Made by a program: the position numbers and the translations under genes. A stretch of 64,000 bases of DNA from Macrotrachela quadricornifera (taxonomy: Eukaryota; Rotifera; Eurotatoria; Philodinida; Philodinidae). Shown one piece after another: positions 34,501-48,415 of the stretch. The DNA is taken from NCBI GenBank assembly GCA_022393335.1, contig JAJEKB010018566.1, forward strand, positions 1 through 64,000. The letters run 5' to 3'. The notes under the pieces were generated by a model, which ran no database searches, was not told where the DNA came from, and saw only the letters and a list, made by a program, of their open reading frames with translations. Each line of letters starts with the position of its first letter. Position 1 is the stretch's first letter.

Positions 34501-35579
34501 ATGATTGGAAAGAAGGACACCTATACTTCTCTTACTCTACTACAGTTTGATCATACATGTCGTACGAATAACAAATGTTGATGATTCTTTATTTTTCATC
34601 GAATTTCTATTTATCATTATCATTGTATTCATTTTTCTACGTAATGTTTTCAATTTTTTTCTTTTTCTATCTCAATCAAAATAATAATTTTCATGTAAAT
34701 TCGATCGTAAAAATATTTCTAAATTATATATAAATGATAAATCATATAAATAACATGAATTAATATGTTTTATTAAATGAACATGCAATTGAAGAAATGA
34801 ACTACGAACTATTACTGTGAATTCTCGATGAGCATTTATTTCATGTATTTTCGCTATTTCATTGGTATATTATTCTTTAAGTTTATATCTCGAATATTTC
34901 TTTTTTTCCGATGTTTGAATACCTTTAAAATCATTGCCTGAATTAACTTGAATAAATTGCTTATCATCAGTATACTATTTTCCCTTCATCTACATATGTC
35001 TAGATCATACAATTATGCTAACTAGGGAAACTTAATTAAAAAATAAAATATTATTTAAGATTATTTTATTTAAACAAAAAATTACAAAAAAAAATAACAT
35101 ATTTATTCTATACATCGAAACATTTGCTATTGGATTGACCATACTAAAGAAATGTATTTCCGCCAACAGAATCTCGGAAAAAATTTTGTATGTTATTTAT
35201 GAATCTATATATTTTGACACAATTATATTTCAAAAATTATTTAAAGATTGTAAAAAAAACGTTAAAAAAACAACATAGCATTGCTACTAATATAATAGTC
35301 GTAAAATACAGAATTCTATACAAAGTAAAAAAAAAATAAAGATCGATAAATAATTATTTAAATAAATTCTTTTTTAAATATTCTGGTAGAGAAGAAAGAA
35401 ATCTTCTTAAATCTCGTTATGAAGATTTTATACCAAGTGACTCGTGTTAAACTTCGGTATGATGGTGATGATAAAAGTGATTTTATTAATGGATATAATA
35501 ATAAATATACGTGCTACAGATACCATGAAATATTATCCGTATTTCTCGATGGAATTAAAAGCAATTCTTAATGTTGGTT

Positions 35580-36140
35580 TATATCAAATGCAGAATAAAA
35601 AATCGGAAAAATTCCATACCTGTACCATAACATCATCAGAACTAAGAAAAACACCATCACGAAATTCGTCAATGACTAAAGCACCAATTATTTTTCATTA
35701 TTCAGCTATAAAGTCTTTCAAGCTGTATCAGAATGAAGACAAACCCGTGGTCTTCGATGTCTCCTTTTTCATGACGATAATGCAAGACCATATCGAGCTT
35801 GGACTACCAACGAATTTTTCACTGAAAATCATGTAGAATCATATCCAAATCATTCATATTCTCCAGATCTTAGTCCCAGGTGACTTCTTCTTGTTCCCCA
35901 AACTTAGGAATCAACTATGTGGAATGCAGTTGAACGGCGACAACGCAATATTAGCAGTCTTAGAACAAGTCATTGATAATCTTACAAAAGAAGATTTCAA
36001 TAACTGCTTCAAAGTCTGGTTTGATCGAATGCACAAGTGTATTGATGCTGAAGGACAATACTTTTAAAAAAATACACTAGAATCAGACTTTGAATATTTA
36101 TCCTCAAGGCAGATGAAAAAACTTTTGTAGTGCCTCATGT
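35580..36140 (+). pseudogene. mariner-family transposase remnant (C-terminal half)
   Basis: Frames joined by eye give LFHDDNARPY (second catalytic aspartate), SYSPDLSP, then after a +1 break GDFFLFPKLRNQ (third acidic site), and EDFNNCFKVWFDRMHKCI-AEGQYF before a stop at 36066. This is the classic mariner C-terminus. At least one frameshift and several stops make it inactive. The first part of the protein is not recognisable upstream. GAAAAAACTTTTGTAGTGCC near 36115 looks like a terminal inverted repeat end, but its partner was not found. Confidence 0.8.
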
Positions 36141-36357
36141 ATTAGGTATGAGAAATAAAAGATTGAGCATATGAAGAATATTTAGATGTAATGATTGATC
36201 CAAGATCATATACATACACTATATGTAAAAAAATAAAGCGTATTTTATTATTTATAGTCTTGTAGCACTAACATGCTTGAGGAGTAGCATTTGAAAGACA
36301 GCAACACTAGTAATTATCTCTTTTATCCACTGGTTATTTAATCACATTATCTTCACC

Positions 36358-37334
36358 ATGAGTAGAAGTTTTCGTTTCTCATAAAGTGCAAAAAACTGGA
36401 ATTGTGAAATGGTATGACATTTGCCAAAATGCAGTTGAAGTCACTCGTCAATTTCAAAATTTTTTCGATCGAACTCCTCTAACGTCAGAGAACATTTTGA
36501 GTCTTGTACGCAAATTTAACGAAACTGGAAGACTCGAAGATAAACCACGATCTAGTCGTCCTGGATTCATTAGTACCGACGAGAATAAAGAACGTGTTCA
36601 TGTTGCTTATACAGAAAATCCTACAGTTTCACAAAGAAAAGCTTCTTTAGAACTGAATCTGTCTAGAAGTAGTCTTCAACGAATGATAACAGAACTAAGA
36701 TTGAAACCGTATCGTCCACAATTGCTAAATACTTTAAATGAAGACGATTCCGGCAGAGGTTATGAATCTGCCAGCATCCTTCTCAGCGCGTCAGCAGAAA
36801 GAATCTTGCTTGCTTGACCGAATTATTTAGATCGACGAAATAACTTTCAAGTTGAGTGGTCGTGTCACTAGACACAATTGCCTTTATTATGCTATAGAAA
36901 ATCCCCTTGTTATTATTTATCAAGAAATGAATACTCTAAGCATCATTGGACAGTTCTTCTTTCATTATAACATTAACATAGACTGCTATCTCGAGATACT
37001 TCAAAAAGATATTGTTTCAACCATCGCCAGTAAAATGGATTTAGAAGAAATAGTCTATGTGTATGATGGAGTACCGGCTCATTACGCTCAAGCTGTCCAA
37101 CACTATCTGGACAAGACATTTCCTGAAAGATGAATTGGTCGACACAATCACTAGTTCGCATACCAACTAATTTCTTTGTATAGGTTATGATCAAGGATTG
37201 TGTATACGCAACAAAATCTCAAAATTTTCAAGCATTAAAAGATGCTATAATCATTCAAATGCGAAGTTTATCGTAGAAATCTTATCAAAATGTTTGTTAA
37301 TCATTCTATATTGATATACTTTTGGATCACACTG
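36358..37334 (+). pseudogene. second mariner/Tc-like transposase remnant, different family
   Basis: The N-terminal helix-turn-helix region is well kept: GIVKWYDICQNAVEVTRQFQ, then PRSSRPG, then a second helix-turn-helix (ASLELNLSRSSLQRM, LKPYRPQLLNTLNEDD). After frame breaks near 36760-36840 it resumes as LSGRVTRHNCLYYAIENP and VYDGVPAHYAQAVQHYLD with FPERWIGR, the DDE core around the second catalytic aspartate. It then degrades, with LKDAIIIQMRSL as the last trace. GGATCACACTGTA at 37322-37334 resembles a terminal repeat end. Frameshifts and stops show it is dead. It is a distinct lineage from the remnant just upstream, because its catalytic flanks differ. Confidence 0.82.
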
Positions 37335-37671
37335 TATTTTATTCAAAATATGATGTACATATTTGTTCTACAAGTTGTAATCTTAATTCTAATTTAATTG
37401 TATTAGTTTATTAATATATGCGTTTTTTTTAAATATAAAACTAAGAAAAAATAAAGGATGAATGAAATAACATAAACAAACAAGTAAAAAAGTATATACA
37501 TTATATATTTTTTTACATAACAATTTTTATTAAATCTCTTCATTTCTCTTTTGATATTGAACAAAATAAAAATATTGGTAATAATCACAAGCATGTATAT
37601 TTTTCGAATAGTTTATTATAAATAAACTTTAAGATAAAAAATAAAAACAATAGAATATATATATATATATA
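37335..37671. other. AT-rich 3' flank with poly(A) signal
   Basis: No gene is seen. On the minus strand AATAAA (plus TTTATT near 37613) lies about 55 bp after the stop of the FG-GAP gene, and a short (AT)n run at about 37651-37671 abuts the stop codon. Confidence 0.5.
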
Positions 37672-40600
37672 TTAACATCTATTTAATAGAATTTCTGCAG
37701 AATCTCCATCATAATTAACAACAGCAATATCTAATGAACCATCTGCATCAAAATCTATCATAGCAATTGCATAAGGATGAAAATTATAACCTATTGTATA
37801 TGATGTTTCATTTGAATAAGTACCATTTTCATATCCGTGAAGTAATAAAATTCTGTTACTACCAGAAGTGATAATAACAATATCTAATAAATTATCATCA
37901 CTAAGATCACCAATTGCAATTCCATGTGGATGAGACTGAGGGCCAGTTGAATAAGTTGTTATATGAGTAAAACTTCCATTACCATTTCCAAAAAGAAAAT
38001 ATATATTGTCTGATCCATAATTAGCCACAACTATGTCAGATTGATTGTCATAATTTAAATCAGCAACAGCAACTTCAATAGGTCGAGCATTATCTCCCAT
38101 TGGATATCGTATCATTGGATCAAAAGTTCCATCACCATGACCAAGAAAAATGCCTATATTATTCGTACCATAATTAGCTACAACTATATCAAATTTATTA
38201 TCATTATTAAAATCACTAACAGCAACTGAAAATGGACGTGATCCAATACCAGTTGAATATGTTGTTACACCTCCAATACTTTCATTACCATAACTTATAT
38301 GTATACCAATACTATTCATTAGATAATTGGCAGTAGTAATATCTAATCGATTATCTCCATCAAAATCACCTATAGCAATTGACATTGGTCCAGATTTTCT
38401 TCCAGTCGAATAAGATGGCCCTAATATAAATCGTTTATTACCTAATCCATAAAGTATCACTATTTCATTAGTTCCAGGATTTGATACAGTTACATCTATT
38501 ATATCATCATTATTAAAATCACCAGATCTTATACAATTAGGACTACTTCCAGCTCCAATTGAATATGACATTATTGGAGCAAAACTTCCATTACCATATC
38601 CATAAAGAATACCTACATTGTCACTATTTTTATTGCTAACAGCAATATCCCATTGATTATCATTATTAAAATCATTTACTATAATCGATATTGGTAGTGA
38701 GCGAATACCAGTTGAATATGTAACTTGCTTTTCAAAAGTTCCATCACCATAACCAATAAAAACACCAACATTATCTTTACGAAAATTTGCAACTACAACA
38801 TCTGTAATATTATCATTATTAATATCCCTAACAGCAATAGATTGTGGACGTGAACCATCATCTGTTGAAAAATGTGTTACATTACCAAATGTTCCATTTC
38901 CATATCCTAATAAAACGCCTATATTATTACCATGATAATTTGCAACAACAATATCCGTTTGATTATCATTATTAAAATCACCTGAAGCAACACTATATGA
39001 ACATGAATTATTTCCAGTTGAAAATGTTATTACAGGAGCAAATGTTCCATTACCTTCTCCAAGTAGAACACCTATAGTATCCGAACCACAATTTGCTACA
39101 ATAATATCTAATATATAATCATTATTAATATCAATACATAGAATATCATGTGGATAAGATTGATATCCAACTGAATGAGTGATTAATTCATTAAATTTTC
39201 CATCTCCATATCCAAAAAGAATACCAATATTATCACTTGTAGTAAAGGCTGCAGCAATATCTATATAACTATCATTATTTAAATCACATGTAGTAATTGA
39301 ATATGGTTTTAAATTAAATTTATTTGAATAAATTTCTTGATTTTCAAATGATCTATAATTATAACCAAAAAGTATACCTATATTATCTCTACCTTGATTA
39401 GCTACAACAAAATCCAATTGATCATCATTATTAAAATCAGCAATAGCTACCCAATATGGTTGTGAACCATCTTTTGTTGGATATAATATTAAATCATTAA
39501 AATTTCCATCACCATCTCCAAGAAATACACCAATACTATTACTACCTGAATTAGCAGTGATAATATCAAGTTTATCATCCTTATTAATATCAGTAATAGT
39601 AACATATTGTGGAAATGAATCAAATCCAACAAAATAATCTACTGGTGATTTAAATGATCCATTACCATATCCTAAAGAAACACCAATACTATTACTTTCT
39701 GAATTAGCAATGGCAAGATCTGATTTTCGATCATGATTAAAATCACCAGCAGCGATTGAATATGGATGTGGAACACTACCAGTTGAATATAATGATACAT
39801 GATTAAATCTTGCACTTATATATCTAACTAATAAATTTAATGAACCAATACCAGATTCAGCAACAATAATATCCCATCGAGTATTATTATTAAGATCGCC
39901 TATAGCAACACCTTTAGGATTAGAACCAGATGTAAGTTGATATGATCGTTCTAAAATAAATGATCCATTTTCATGTTGAGCAACTATACCAACAGTATTA
40001 GTACCTAAATTTGTAACAATAATATCAAGTCTATTATCATAGTTAATATCAGCTAAGGCTAGTCCAGATGGATTTGAAAATGATTCATCTGTATACATAA
40101 TTGCTTTTTTAAATGTTCCATCATCATTAGTAAGAAGAATAGCAATAAAATCAGATGTTGAATCTGCAACAACAATATCAAACCATCTATCACTATTAAT
40201 ATAACCAGTAGCTATTGAATTTGGATGAGATTGAATTCCTACTGAATAAAGAATTATTTCTCTAAAAGTTCCATCACCATTTCCATATAATATACCAATA
40301 GTACCACTTTCAGCATTAGCTACAGCAAGATCTTGTTTTGTATCATTATTAAAATCAGCAACAACAATTGCACGAGGATCCGAACTTGTTCCAGTTGAAT
40401 ATTCCGTTTTATTAGCAAAACTTCCATTACCATATCCAAGAAAAATAGCAACGTTACTAAGACGAAGATTAGTAACAGCTATATCTAATATATCATCATC
40501 ATTAAAAAGACCTACAGCTACAGATGTAGGAAAAGATTCCGAACCAGTTGAGTATAATTTCATATTATTAAAACTTCCATTACTAGATCCAAAAAGAATA

Positions 40601-42384
40601 TTAACAGTATGTGCACCATAATTTGCAATAGCTAAATCATTTCGACCATCACTATTAAAATCAGCTATACATATAGAATAAGGAGAAGATCCACTTTGAA
40701 GTGGATATGATATTTCTGATTGAAAACTTCCATTTCCATATCCTAATAAAACTCCTATACTACCACTTCCTAATTTAGTGACAACAACATCTAAATGTTT
40801 ATCATCATTTAAATAACCGACAGCAACTGATAATGGACGTGAACTAGATCCAAGTGATAATTGTGTTTTACTAGCAGAAAAACTTGTTGAATATCCTCGA
40901 AGAATTAATAAATAATCTGTACCAGAATTCACAACAGCTATATCTAATATTTTATCATTATTAAAATCATTAACAACTGCTGCAAATGGATGAGCTCGAG
41001 AGCCAGTAAAATAAGTTGTTAAATTTGAAAATGTTCCATTACCATATCCTGGAAAAACATGTACATTTCCATTTATTGAATCAACAATAACAATATCAGT
41101 TTGTTTATCATTATTTACATCACCAATAGTAACATATTGTGGACGAGATCCAATATCAAGAGTGAATAATTTTTGTGTAGCAAATGTTCCATTATTATAA
41201 CCAAAAAATATACCTATATTATATGTACCATAATTCGCCACAACTAAATCAAGAATATGATCGTTATTAAAATCACCCGCAGTAATTGATAATGGTTGTG
41301 AACCAATGTTTGTAGTATATATTTTAGAAGGACCAAAACTTCCATTACCATACCCGAAACAAACAACTATATTATTTGTACCATAATTAGCAATAGCTAT
41401 ATCTAATAATTTATCTTCATTAAAATCAGCAACAACAACTGATTGTGGAATTGTATCATATCCAATAAAATAAGTTATATTATTTGCAAATGATCCATTA
41501 CCATATCCAAGATATATAGTTATATCATTAGTACCATGATTAACAGAGATTATATCTAAATTTGTATCATTATTAAAATCTTCACTTGTAATAAATAATG
41601 GACGTGAATTATTCATAGAAATTATTGTTTGATTATCAAATGTTGCATTTAATGCTCCAAAAAATATTCTTATATTATTTATACCATAATTAGCAACAGC
41701 TATATCAAGAAAACTATCATTATTAAAATAATTAACAGTAACTGAATAAGGACGTGAATCAAAACCAGTTGAATAGGTTATTTGTTCTATAAATGTTCCA
41801 TTATCATCACCAAAGAATATACCGATATTTTCTTTACCAGAATTTGCCACTACAATATCTAATTTATTATCTTTATTAAAATCACCAACAGCAAGTGATC
41901 GAGGTGATGAATGAAAAGCTAATGAACTTTTCGATGATTGTCTAAGTGTAGCTTGACAGTTATCAACTAGAAAAAAATATTATTAAAATTACTATTTTTT
42001 TCATTTCAAATAACAAAAATAAAAAACAATAATAATTTACGATCTATTGATACAGCTAAAGTAACCACAACAATTCCGATCATCATGTATATGACAGTAA
42101 ATAGGCTAAATCCCAAACAACCGATAATATATGGTGAAACTTTTTGTTTTTTTTTCTTCCTATTAAAATATTAATTCAATTTTTTCTATTTAAAAATGAT
42201 AAAAGAAAGAGTTATACCATTTCCTTGAAATCTTGTATATAGTTACTTCATCATCACTACCGATAATTGTAGTTTGTCGTCGTAATCCATCTAACATTAA
42301 ATTGAGATTTTTATTTGAACCAATAGAAGAACGTTGATCATGAGAATAAGTTGAACATGATTCGTTTTTAGTTAAACTTAACAT
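37672..42384 (-). CDS. type II membrane protein with 28 FG-GAP/VCBS repeats (copy A)
   Basis: Exons 42384-42218, 42159-42041 and 41966-37672 join with consistent phases (2, then 1) across 58- and 74-bp introns, giving 1526 residues. A cytoplasmic head of about 62 residues ends in KKKKQK. One membrane helix follows (about 66-92, YIIGCLGFSLFTVIYMMIGI and on) with no signal peptide, so the long C-terminus should face outside. It holds 28 units of about 51 residues, each with a calcium-loop motif like DFNNDN-LDI followed by VVANYGTNNIGI-LGYGNGSF. FG-GAP/VCBS units build integrin-type beta-propellers; 28 would fit four seven-blade propellers. Cysteines near the start (C99, DNCQATL) and at the very end (NRC) could pair. 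About 17 of the FG-GAP loops carry an N-G-S/T glycosylation site. Probable role: surface adhesion or recognition; the ligand is unknown. Same exon plan as the gene at 50859. Confidence 0.88.
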
Positions 42385-45250
42385 TGTATTGATTCTTAAT
42401 ATAAAAAATAATTATTTTATTTTATTTTTCTCTTTTTTATTAATAAATTTATCGATTGAATATATTAACTTTTTCTTTTTCATTGACAACTAAAATTCAA
42501 TACAGAATATTACTTTTTTACTTGTAGAAAATTCGAAAAAATTTTCTTTTTTTTTGTAATAAAAAGATAGAACATCTTCTGTTCTATTTTTCTATGCTAT
42601 TCGATCAGTCTTCATCTAATATTATAATAATAGAATTTTTATATGATTTTACAAAAACAGCGTAACAATAATATGTTTAATGATAGTAAAAATGGAACCA
42701 TAACAATCAACATAGATATGTAATATTTATTGAATAGGAAAAAAACGTTTTGTTTTTATTTTAATGAGAATCTATTTAGTCATAGATAAAAATGACATAG
42801 AAATAATATGTACGAGTAATAAGTTGGTATTTTTTAACGTCTATTGATATTAACCTATCATAAGCGGTATTTTTATCGAATAAATTCTATAGAAACATTC
42901 AATGTTTGATGAATCCATTAACAAATTGATTCAATAGAAGTATATTATAAGTTTCGATTTAAGATTAATAAATCGAAGAAATGATTTTGAAAAATTTGTC
43001 GATGTATCATAATGAAAAATCGTATTAATTAATGATTTTTTTTAATTGATTATTGATTTATCAATTAATTAGAAAATTGAGAGTCAGTTGCAATTTTTAC
43101 ACAGTTTATTGAAATAATCATTGTTTTATATACAATATACTTCTGATAAATGCATTAGTCAATCAATCTTATAAAAAAATAATAGGTTTTATAGAAATAA
43201 AATAGTTAAACCGAAAATAATAACGAAAAAATAAAATTAATAATCAATTTTTATTTATAAAGACGAATGTCATTTATTGTTATATAAATGTTTAGTATAG
43301 GTAGGAGCGTAGGTGGTACAGAAAAAAGTGGGTGTAGAAATATTTACACCTACACTCGAACTATTTTTAATTTTAATACATTCGAAATCGAAGAAGAATA
43401 AATCAATAATTGTATTTTTTATTTTAATTATTTCCAATAAAACAGATTTGAGATACATCAATAGTTTCTTTAAAAATGTACGTGTGTTATAGATTCATTT
43501 TTGCTAAATCAAAAGGCTATTCCTAAAATTTGAAAAAAAAAATTTATATTATTATTCTTCCAATAGCAACTAGAATTAACATCCACTTGATCATTTTATT
43601 TATAGTTGTTTAATTAATGACTCTTCTAGAATTACTATAGCGGATAAAGGATTAAGTTAAAAAAAACATTGTCACTTACTAAAAAGGTTATGAAAATAAA
43701 AAGATTGTTAACTAGAAAATAATATATACGTATATAAAAGTTTTTCAAAATAACAAGCGTAATTATTGCTGTTATAAGCAACAATATAATAGGAGAAGGT
43801 AAATACCCATAATGATAGACACGTACATATAACTTTTTTTTTTGATATTATCTTTTTTTTTTTCTCTTATACTATTCAAAGGTTGTATGAGATACATATA
43901 GTGATTATATTCATTTTTTTATATAACTGCCTTCTTATTAACATTAATAAATACGATTGAAAATGACATTTTTCGTTCTATATATTTTATAAATCAAAAA
44001 ACCATGTGAAATCGATTATTAATGCTTAATTCGTTCTTTTTTTTCTGTGTTTAATGATAGATAAAGTGTATGAATGCAAGATACTCTGTTTTAAAAAGAT
44101 GTACATGTGAATAAAAATCAATGTCTACGTTAAAGCGGATCGTAATTATAAATCAAGGTGATGTGAGTAGGTGAAGGATATTCACGTCAACTTTTTAAAA
44201 ATTTCTATTTGATTGAAATAAAATATTTTGTTTTTCTTTCGTTTTGTACAAAAATAACTCGATATAAATTAAACATAAGTATAGTTTAATTTATTTCTAT
44301 ATTTATTAAATGCATTATTTATTGAAGAATTTATTGTACTAATATATTATAATGAATAATCATGGTGAGCTTTGCTAATATTAGAAAAATTTAAAAGAAT
44401 TTATGTTAATACACAATTCTGTTTTGATTAAACTAGAATAATAGAAATTTAAATATACTATGTCGTAGAGATTCTTCAGGGTCATCAATGCGTATATAGT
44501 AAATTATATTTTCATTAGGGTCTAAAGGAAATGGAGTCAATTTACTGATAGGCAATTACACATGCACATCCTCAAGTCGTTCGTATCAAAGGCAAGATGA
44601 TTGAAGATGCTATATATATGTGATTATAACCCGTCAAAAACTCTAGATTATCATGCTTGAATGTAGATGTATAATCGTCTATCAGTAAATTGTCTTTAGT
44701 TTCTTCGAAGTCTTATGAAAACAGGACTTTTTATATACAATTCGATGCGTCTTAAAAACCTCCACAATATTGTATATTTAGTTTTTCGTTTTTGAACAAG
44801 TTATATTATCCGATAGATCTTAAATACTGAACTTAGAATAAAATAAATATTCAAAATTATTTGGAATATTCTTTACAAATTGAAAACAAATCTTCTGATG
44901 GAAAAAAACCCATGTCATCAAAATTGGCGATCTTTAACGATTTCTCTCAATTTAAATAATATAACGCAATTGTCAAAATTCCATTTCCCACAACGTCTAC
45001 TGGTGCTAATGCTTCAATCTAAATAAAAGACATGTTTACTTTATAAATAAAACTTACCAACTTATATTGATATTAGCGTTGATCTAAATAAAGATGAAAT
45101 ATTTATTTAATAAATAAAATTACTGCGATTGATTTCATGTCATCGAAATTGGGTCATTTTTGGCGATTAATCGCTAAAAATGACCCAATTTCGATGACAC
45201 GAGAAGATATTATTTGATGTCAAGATATGCATTTAAGCAACAGATTATCT
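42385..45250. other. AT-rich intergenic region
   Basis: No gene is supported over 2.9 kb; open frames are short and lysine/isoleucine-rich. It contains the 60-bp palindrome at 45139-45198 and a related sequence at 44911-44943, listed separately. It probably includes the promoter of the FG-GAP copy A gene, but no clear motif is seen. Confidence 0.45.
44911..45198. repeat. 60-bp near-perfect palindrome and a partial relative
   Basis: Bases 45139-45198 read the same on both strands except for one mismatched pair (GTCATCGAAATTGGGTCATT at the left, its complement at the right, centre ATTAAT). The sequence at 44911-44943 (CATGTCATCAAAATTGGCGA and on) resembles half of it with an internal deletion. 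Such a palindrome would extrude a cruciform or form a strong hairpin in RNA. It may be a tiny fold-back element. Confidence 0.8.
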
Positions 45251-45959
45251 TATGAATGAATGAATGAAGAAGAGCTTTATTAGCAGGCTTGACCACTGAG
45301 ATCCTGAACCGCGTAAAATGCGCAAAAAAAATCAAAAATTTGTTTATTGTTTTGATAAAAGTTCTTAATTCACTTCCTTGGTCGACCGATGGGTAAATTA
45401 GGAATACATTGTTGTTTAGTGTAGTGTTGTTGAAAGGTTAACTTGAATTATTGATTTTGATAATTTGTATTAAGTATTGGTGGTTCATATGTTTGAATAT
45501 TGTATAAACATCTTTGGGTGATGATTTGAAAACGATCTCCAAGTGTTGGCAACTTTACAAGTTCATGTAATTCGCTATTGCTTGTATATGGTAAACAAAA
45601 GATAATACGAAGACATTTTCAAAAAAATTGATGACATGTTTCCTGAGTTTCTGGTGAACAAAGTACATAAACAATTGAGATGAAAGTAAAATGAGGCCAG
45701 ATAAAAGCAGACAAAACTGTATGTTTTAATTTGAAAAACGAAGGATATTATTTATGTAAAAAGCGAAGAATCCGTAATCCAGTATGTATTTTGTTTATTT
45801 GTTTTTAATAAATTTATTAAAACTTAATCGGTGATCTAGTATATATCCGAGGTACTGAAATTGATTTACTTGTGTAATCGGTATTGGATTAAAAAATAAA
45901 TTTAGTTTTGGTGGTATAGAACACCTAGAGTATATGACAAACTCACATTTTGCAGAGTT

Positions 45960-47330
45960 AAAAGGTTGATGTCATTTTCAAGTATAATTCAATAAATGAT
46001 TTATTTCGTTATTGATTTTCCTCTGTAACATAACTGTTTGTTGTTGATAAGATAGAAATAGTGATTGTGTGTAGATTAATGCTAAGTCATCAATAAATAG
46101 ATGACAATGTTCAGGTTGATGGAAAATATCAGATAAATCATAGTGATAAACAATAAATGCTGTGCTGGAAAAACAGCTACCATGCGGTACGCCTGACTGA
46201 ATATTAATAACTTGAGATAAATAACAATCTATATCAATAATGCAAGTTTTATCTAGAAAATAATTAAGAATCCATTGCATATAAGCTAATTTCGATAATA
46301 AACCTTGTTGCCATAATCTATCATATCCTTGAAGAAAATCTATATAAATAACAGCTGATATAGAGTTATAGGTTGATGATTGCGTAAATTGTTGTAGCAC
46401 ATGTTGAACTCTTGTAGCGATTGACTGATATTTTCTTGAACCTGATTATTGGGATGGAAGTATATTATTCTTATTATAACACTAATTAAATCGGATTAAA
46501 AACAGTTTCTCATAGATTTTACTGGAAACTGGTAAAGTAATTGGTCATAATTGTGATGTTGCCGATACTGAGCCGTTGATCTTATTAAAACATATTAAAT
46601 GTGAACATTTCCATTGTTTACTCCATTTAATTGCTGCAAATAATTTGTTATATTGCTCTATTAGGAGACTATACCATTCGTATGGAATAAGTTTAATCAT
46701 TTGATTGGATATTCTATCAAAACTAGATGATTTTTTCTTTGTTAATGATTAGACAATAGTATTAATATCGTTAATTTTGGAAGATAAATCAGAATTTTTA
46801 AGATGCTCTTGTAGTACACTACCATTATTCATATTAAATAATTGTCTCCACAATTTAGTTGCTTCATTATCAACCATACTTGTTAGATCAAGAGTCGAAG
46901 GTTCAAATCTTTTTTTACAGTGTTGTTCTATATAAAATAGAATTGATTGAGGAGTTTTATAAATAGCAATATTATCATCATTGACTATACCAGTAAATCC
47001 AATACTTAGTTTTTTGTATAAATATTTAACTTTACGCCAAAATGTTAATGAATTAGGTGATGTTACTTTAGATATAAATGTGTTTCACATTCAGGCTTTC
47101 GGACTTCTAATTTCGTGCCGAATAAACGATGACCATAAACCCAAATCGAGACGATCATGTTCTAGTTTTGTTTTGCGATAACGATTTTGTAAATAATGTT
47201 TATATTCAAGTAGAATACGTACCGAAGGTGATAATGTAGGTCGAAATGATTTTTGTACAGTCAACACTGTCACTCTTGATTTTAACGCTTGTAAAAAATT
47301 TTGAAATTGAATAAGAATCTGACATTCGTT
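45960..47330 (-). pseudogene. LINE reverse transcriptase remnant
   Basis: The longest open part (46400-45978) reads AVIYIDFLQGYDRLWQQGLL, the palm A motif IDF--(A/G)(F/Y)D; then GVPHGSCFSS, equivalent to the GVPQGS motif; then LFIDDLALI, the catalytic F/Y-x-DD box at about 46082-46102. All three RT landmarks are readable, but upstream sequence to about 47330 is broken by stops. In life it would copy the element's RNA at the nicked target. Confidence 0.8.
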
Positions 47331-47389
47331 CAGGGTATCATTATAAAATTTTTCTATGTGCTCATGTAGGACACTTAGAATTGCTTGAA

Positions 47390-48110
47390 ATAAATTTTAA
47401 TATGTTTTTGAAATTAATTGTTCTTGTTTATTTGTAAATATAATTTTTGAGAATTCAATGAATATAGGAAAATGATCACTACAATTATATGATGATGAAG
47501 AACATTCAACTGAACCTTGTTGATCATTAGATATAATTAAATCAATGGTTATCGATGATCGAAGTGAAGTTTGCATATGAGAATTATGTACAATTAATTT
47601 ATTTGCATCGATTCATTTTGCTAATTAATCACCTTTGAAATTTTTTGTGGAACACTCCTACTTAACATGTTTTGTATTAAAGTCACCGAATAGAATAAGC
47701 TTTTTTGAATATGTAAGTAATAATGACATTGTACCTAATAGTAAAGACATTTTCGATGAAGAATATATTAAAACAATAGTATATGTTGATTAATTAATAT
47801 TAATAATTGCAGCAGTGATATTAGGTTTATCAATGTTAATTGGTATATATTTAATTTATTGATGAATCGCTAGCATTGCAATTCCATGTTTATTTTCACC
47901 TTCTGCTTTTATGATTTTATATCCTGGTAGTAATTATTCAATAATGTTTATATCAGTCGGTGAATCTAACTCATTCAAGGAAATTATATCTGGTTGATAT
48001 TTCTTTATTATCTGAAGAAGTTCTAATTGATTTGATATAAAGTATCTGATATTGTAATGAATTGCATTTAAAAATTTAGTTTTTGATTCGTGTATATTTC
48101 TATATGAATT
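47390..48110 (-). pseudogene. LINE apurinic-type endonuclease remnant
   Basis: Readable blocks include ISLNELDSPTDINIIE, LILFGDFNTKHVK and LIISNDQQGSV, then CSDHFPIFIEF at about 47454-47483, the conserved SDH motif of this nuclease family. Several in-frame stops interrupt it. Confidence 0.75.
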
Positions 48111-48415
48111 AGTCTAACGTTCAAATGATTGTGATCATGGTATAGTTAAACATTATTCTTTATACCTGTAAGTATTACATTGACTACTATTTGAATTGAA
48201 AAAATTATTTTGTTCTGTTATTGTTTGATAGAAATAACTACTTGAAGATTTGTTAGATTTCATTAGTAGATTGTCTGTAGTAGTGGTGTTAAAAGATAAT
48301 GGCTGAAAACGTTCTGTATACGGATTTCATTGCGTTATTTGTAGTTGATAGAAGTGTTTGCTGCTGATTTACGTATTGTTGGTTTCACTGTAGTATCACA
48401 TTCGTTACTACGTGT

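Larger units (their letters stand above)
32723..35579. other. intergenic region with repeats
   Basis: No gene is supported. Contents listed separately: a GC-rich patch (33287-33365), two dispersed-repeat copies (34038-34150 and 34394-34500) and an AATTAATT-rich tandem array (34200-34390). AATAAA at 33086 could be a distal poly(A) signal for the ART-TPR gene. Confidence 0.45.

Noticed and set aside
35382..35580. Sequence before the first mariner remnant reading DGDDKSDFINGYNNKYTCY
   Set aside because: It does not match a transposase N-terminus or any family I recognise, and stops follow quickly; left unassigned.
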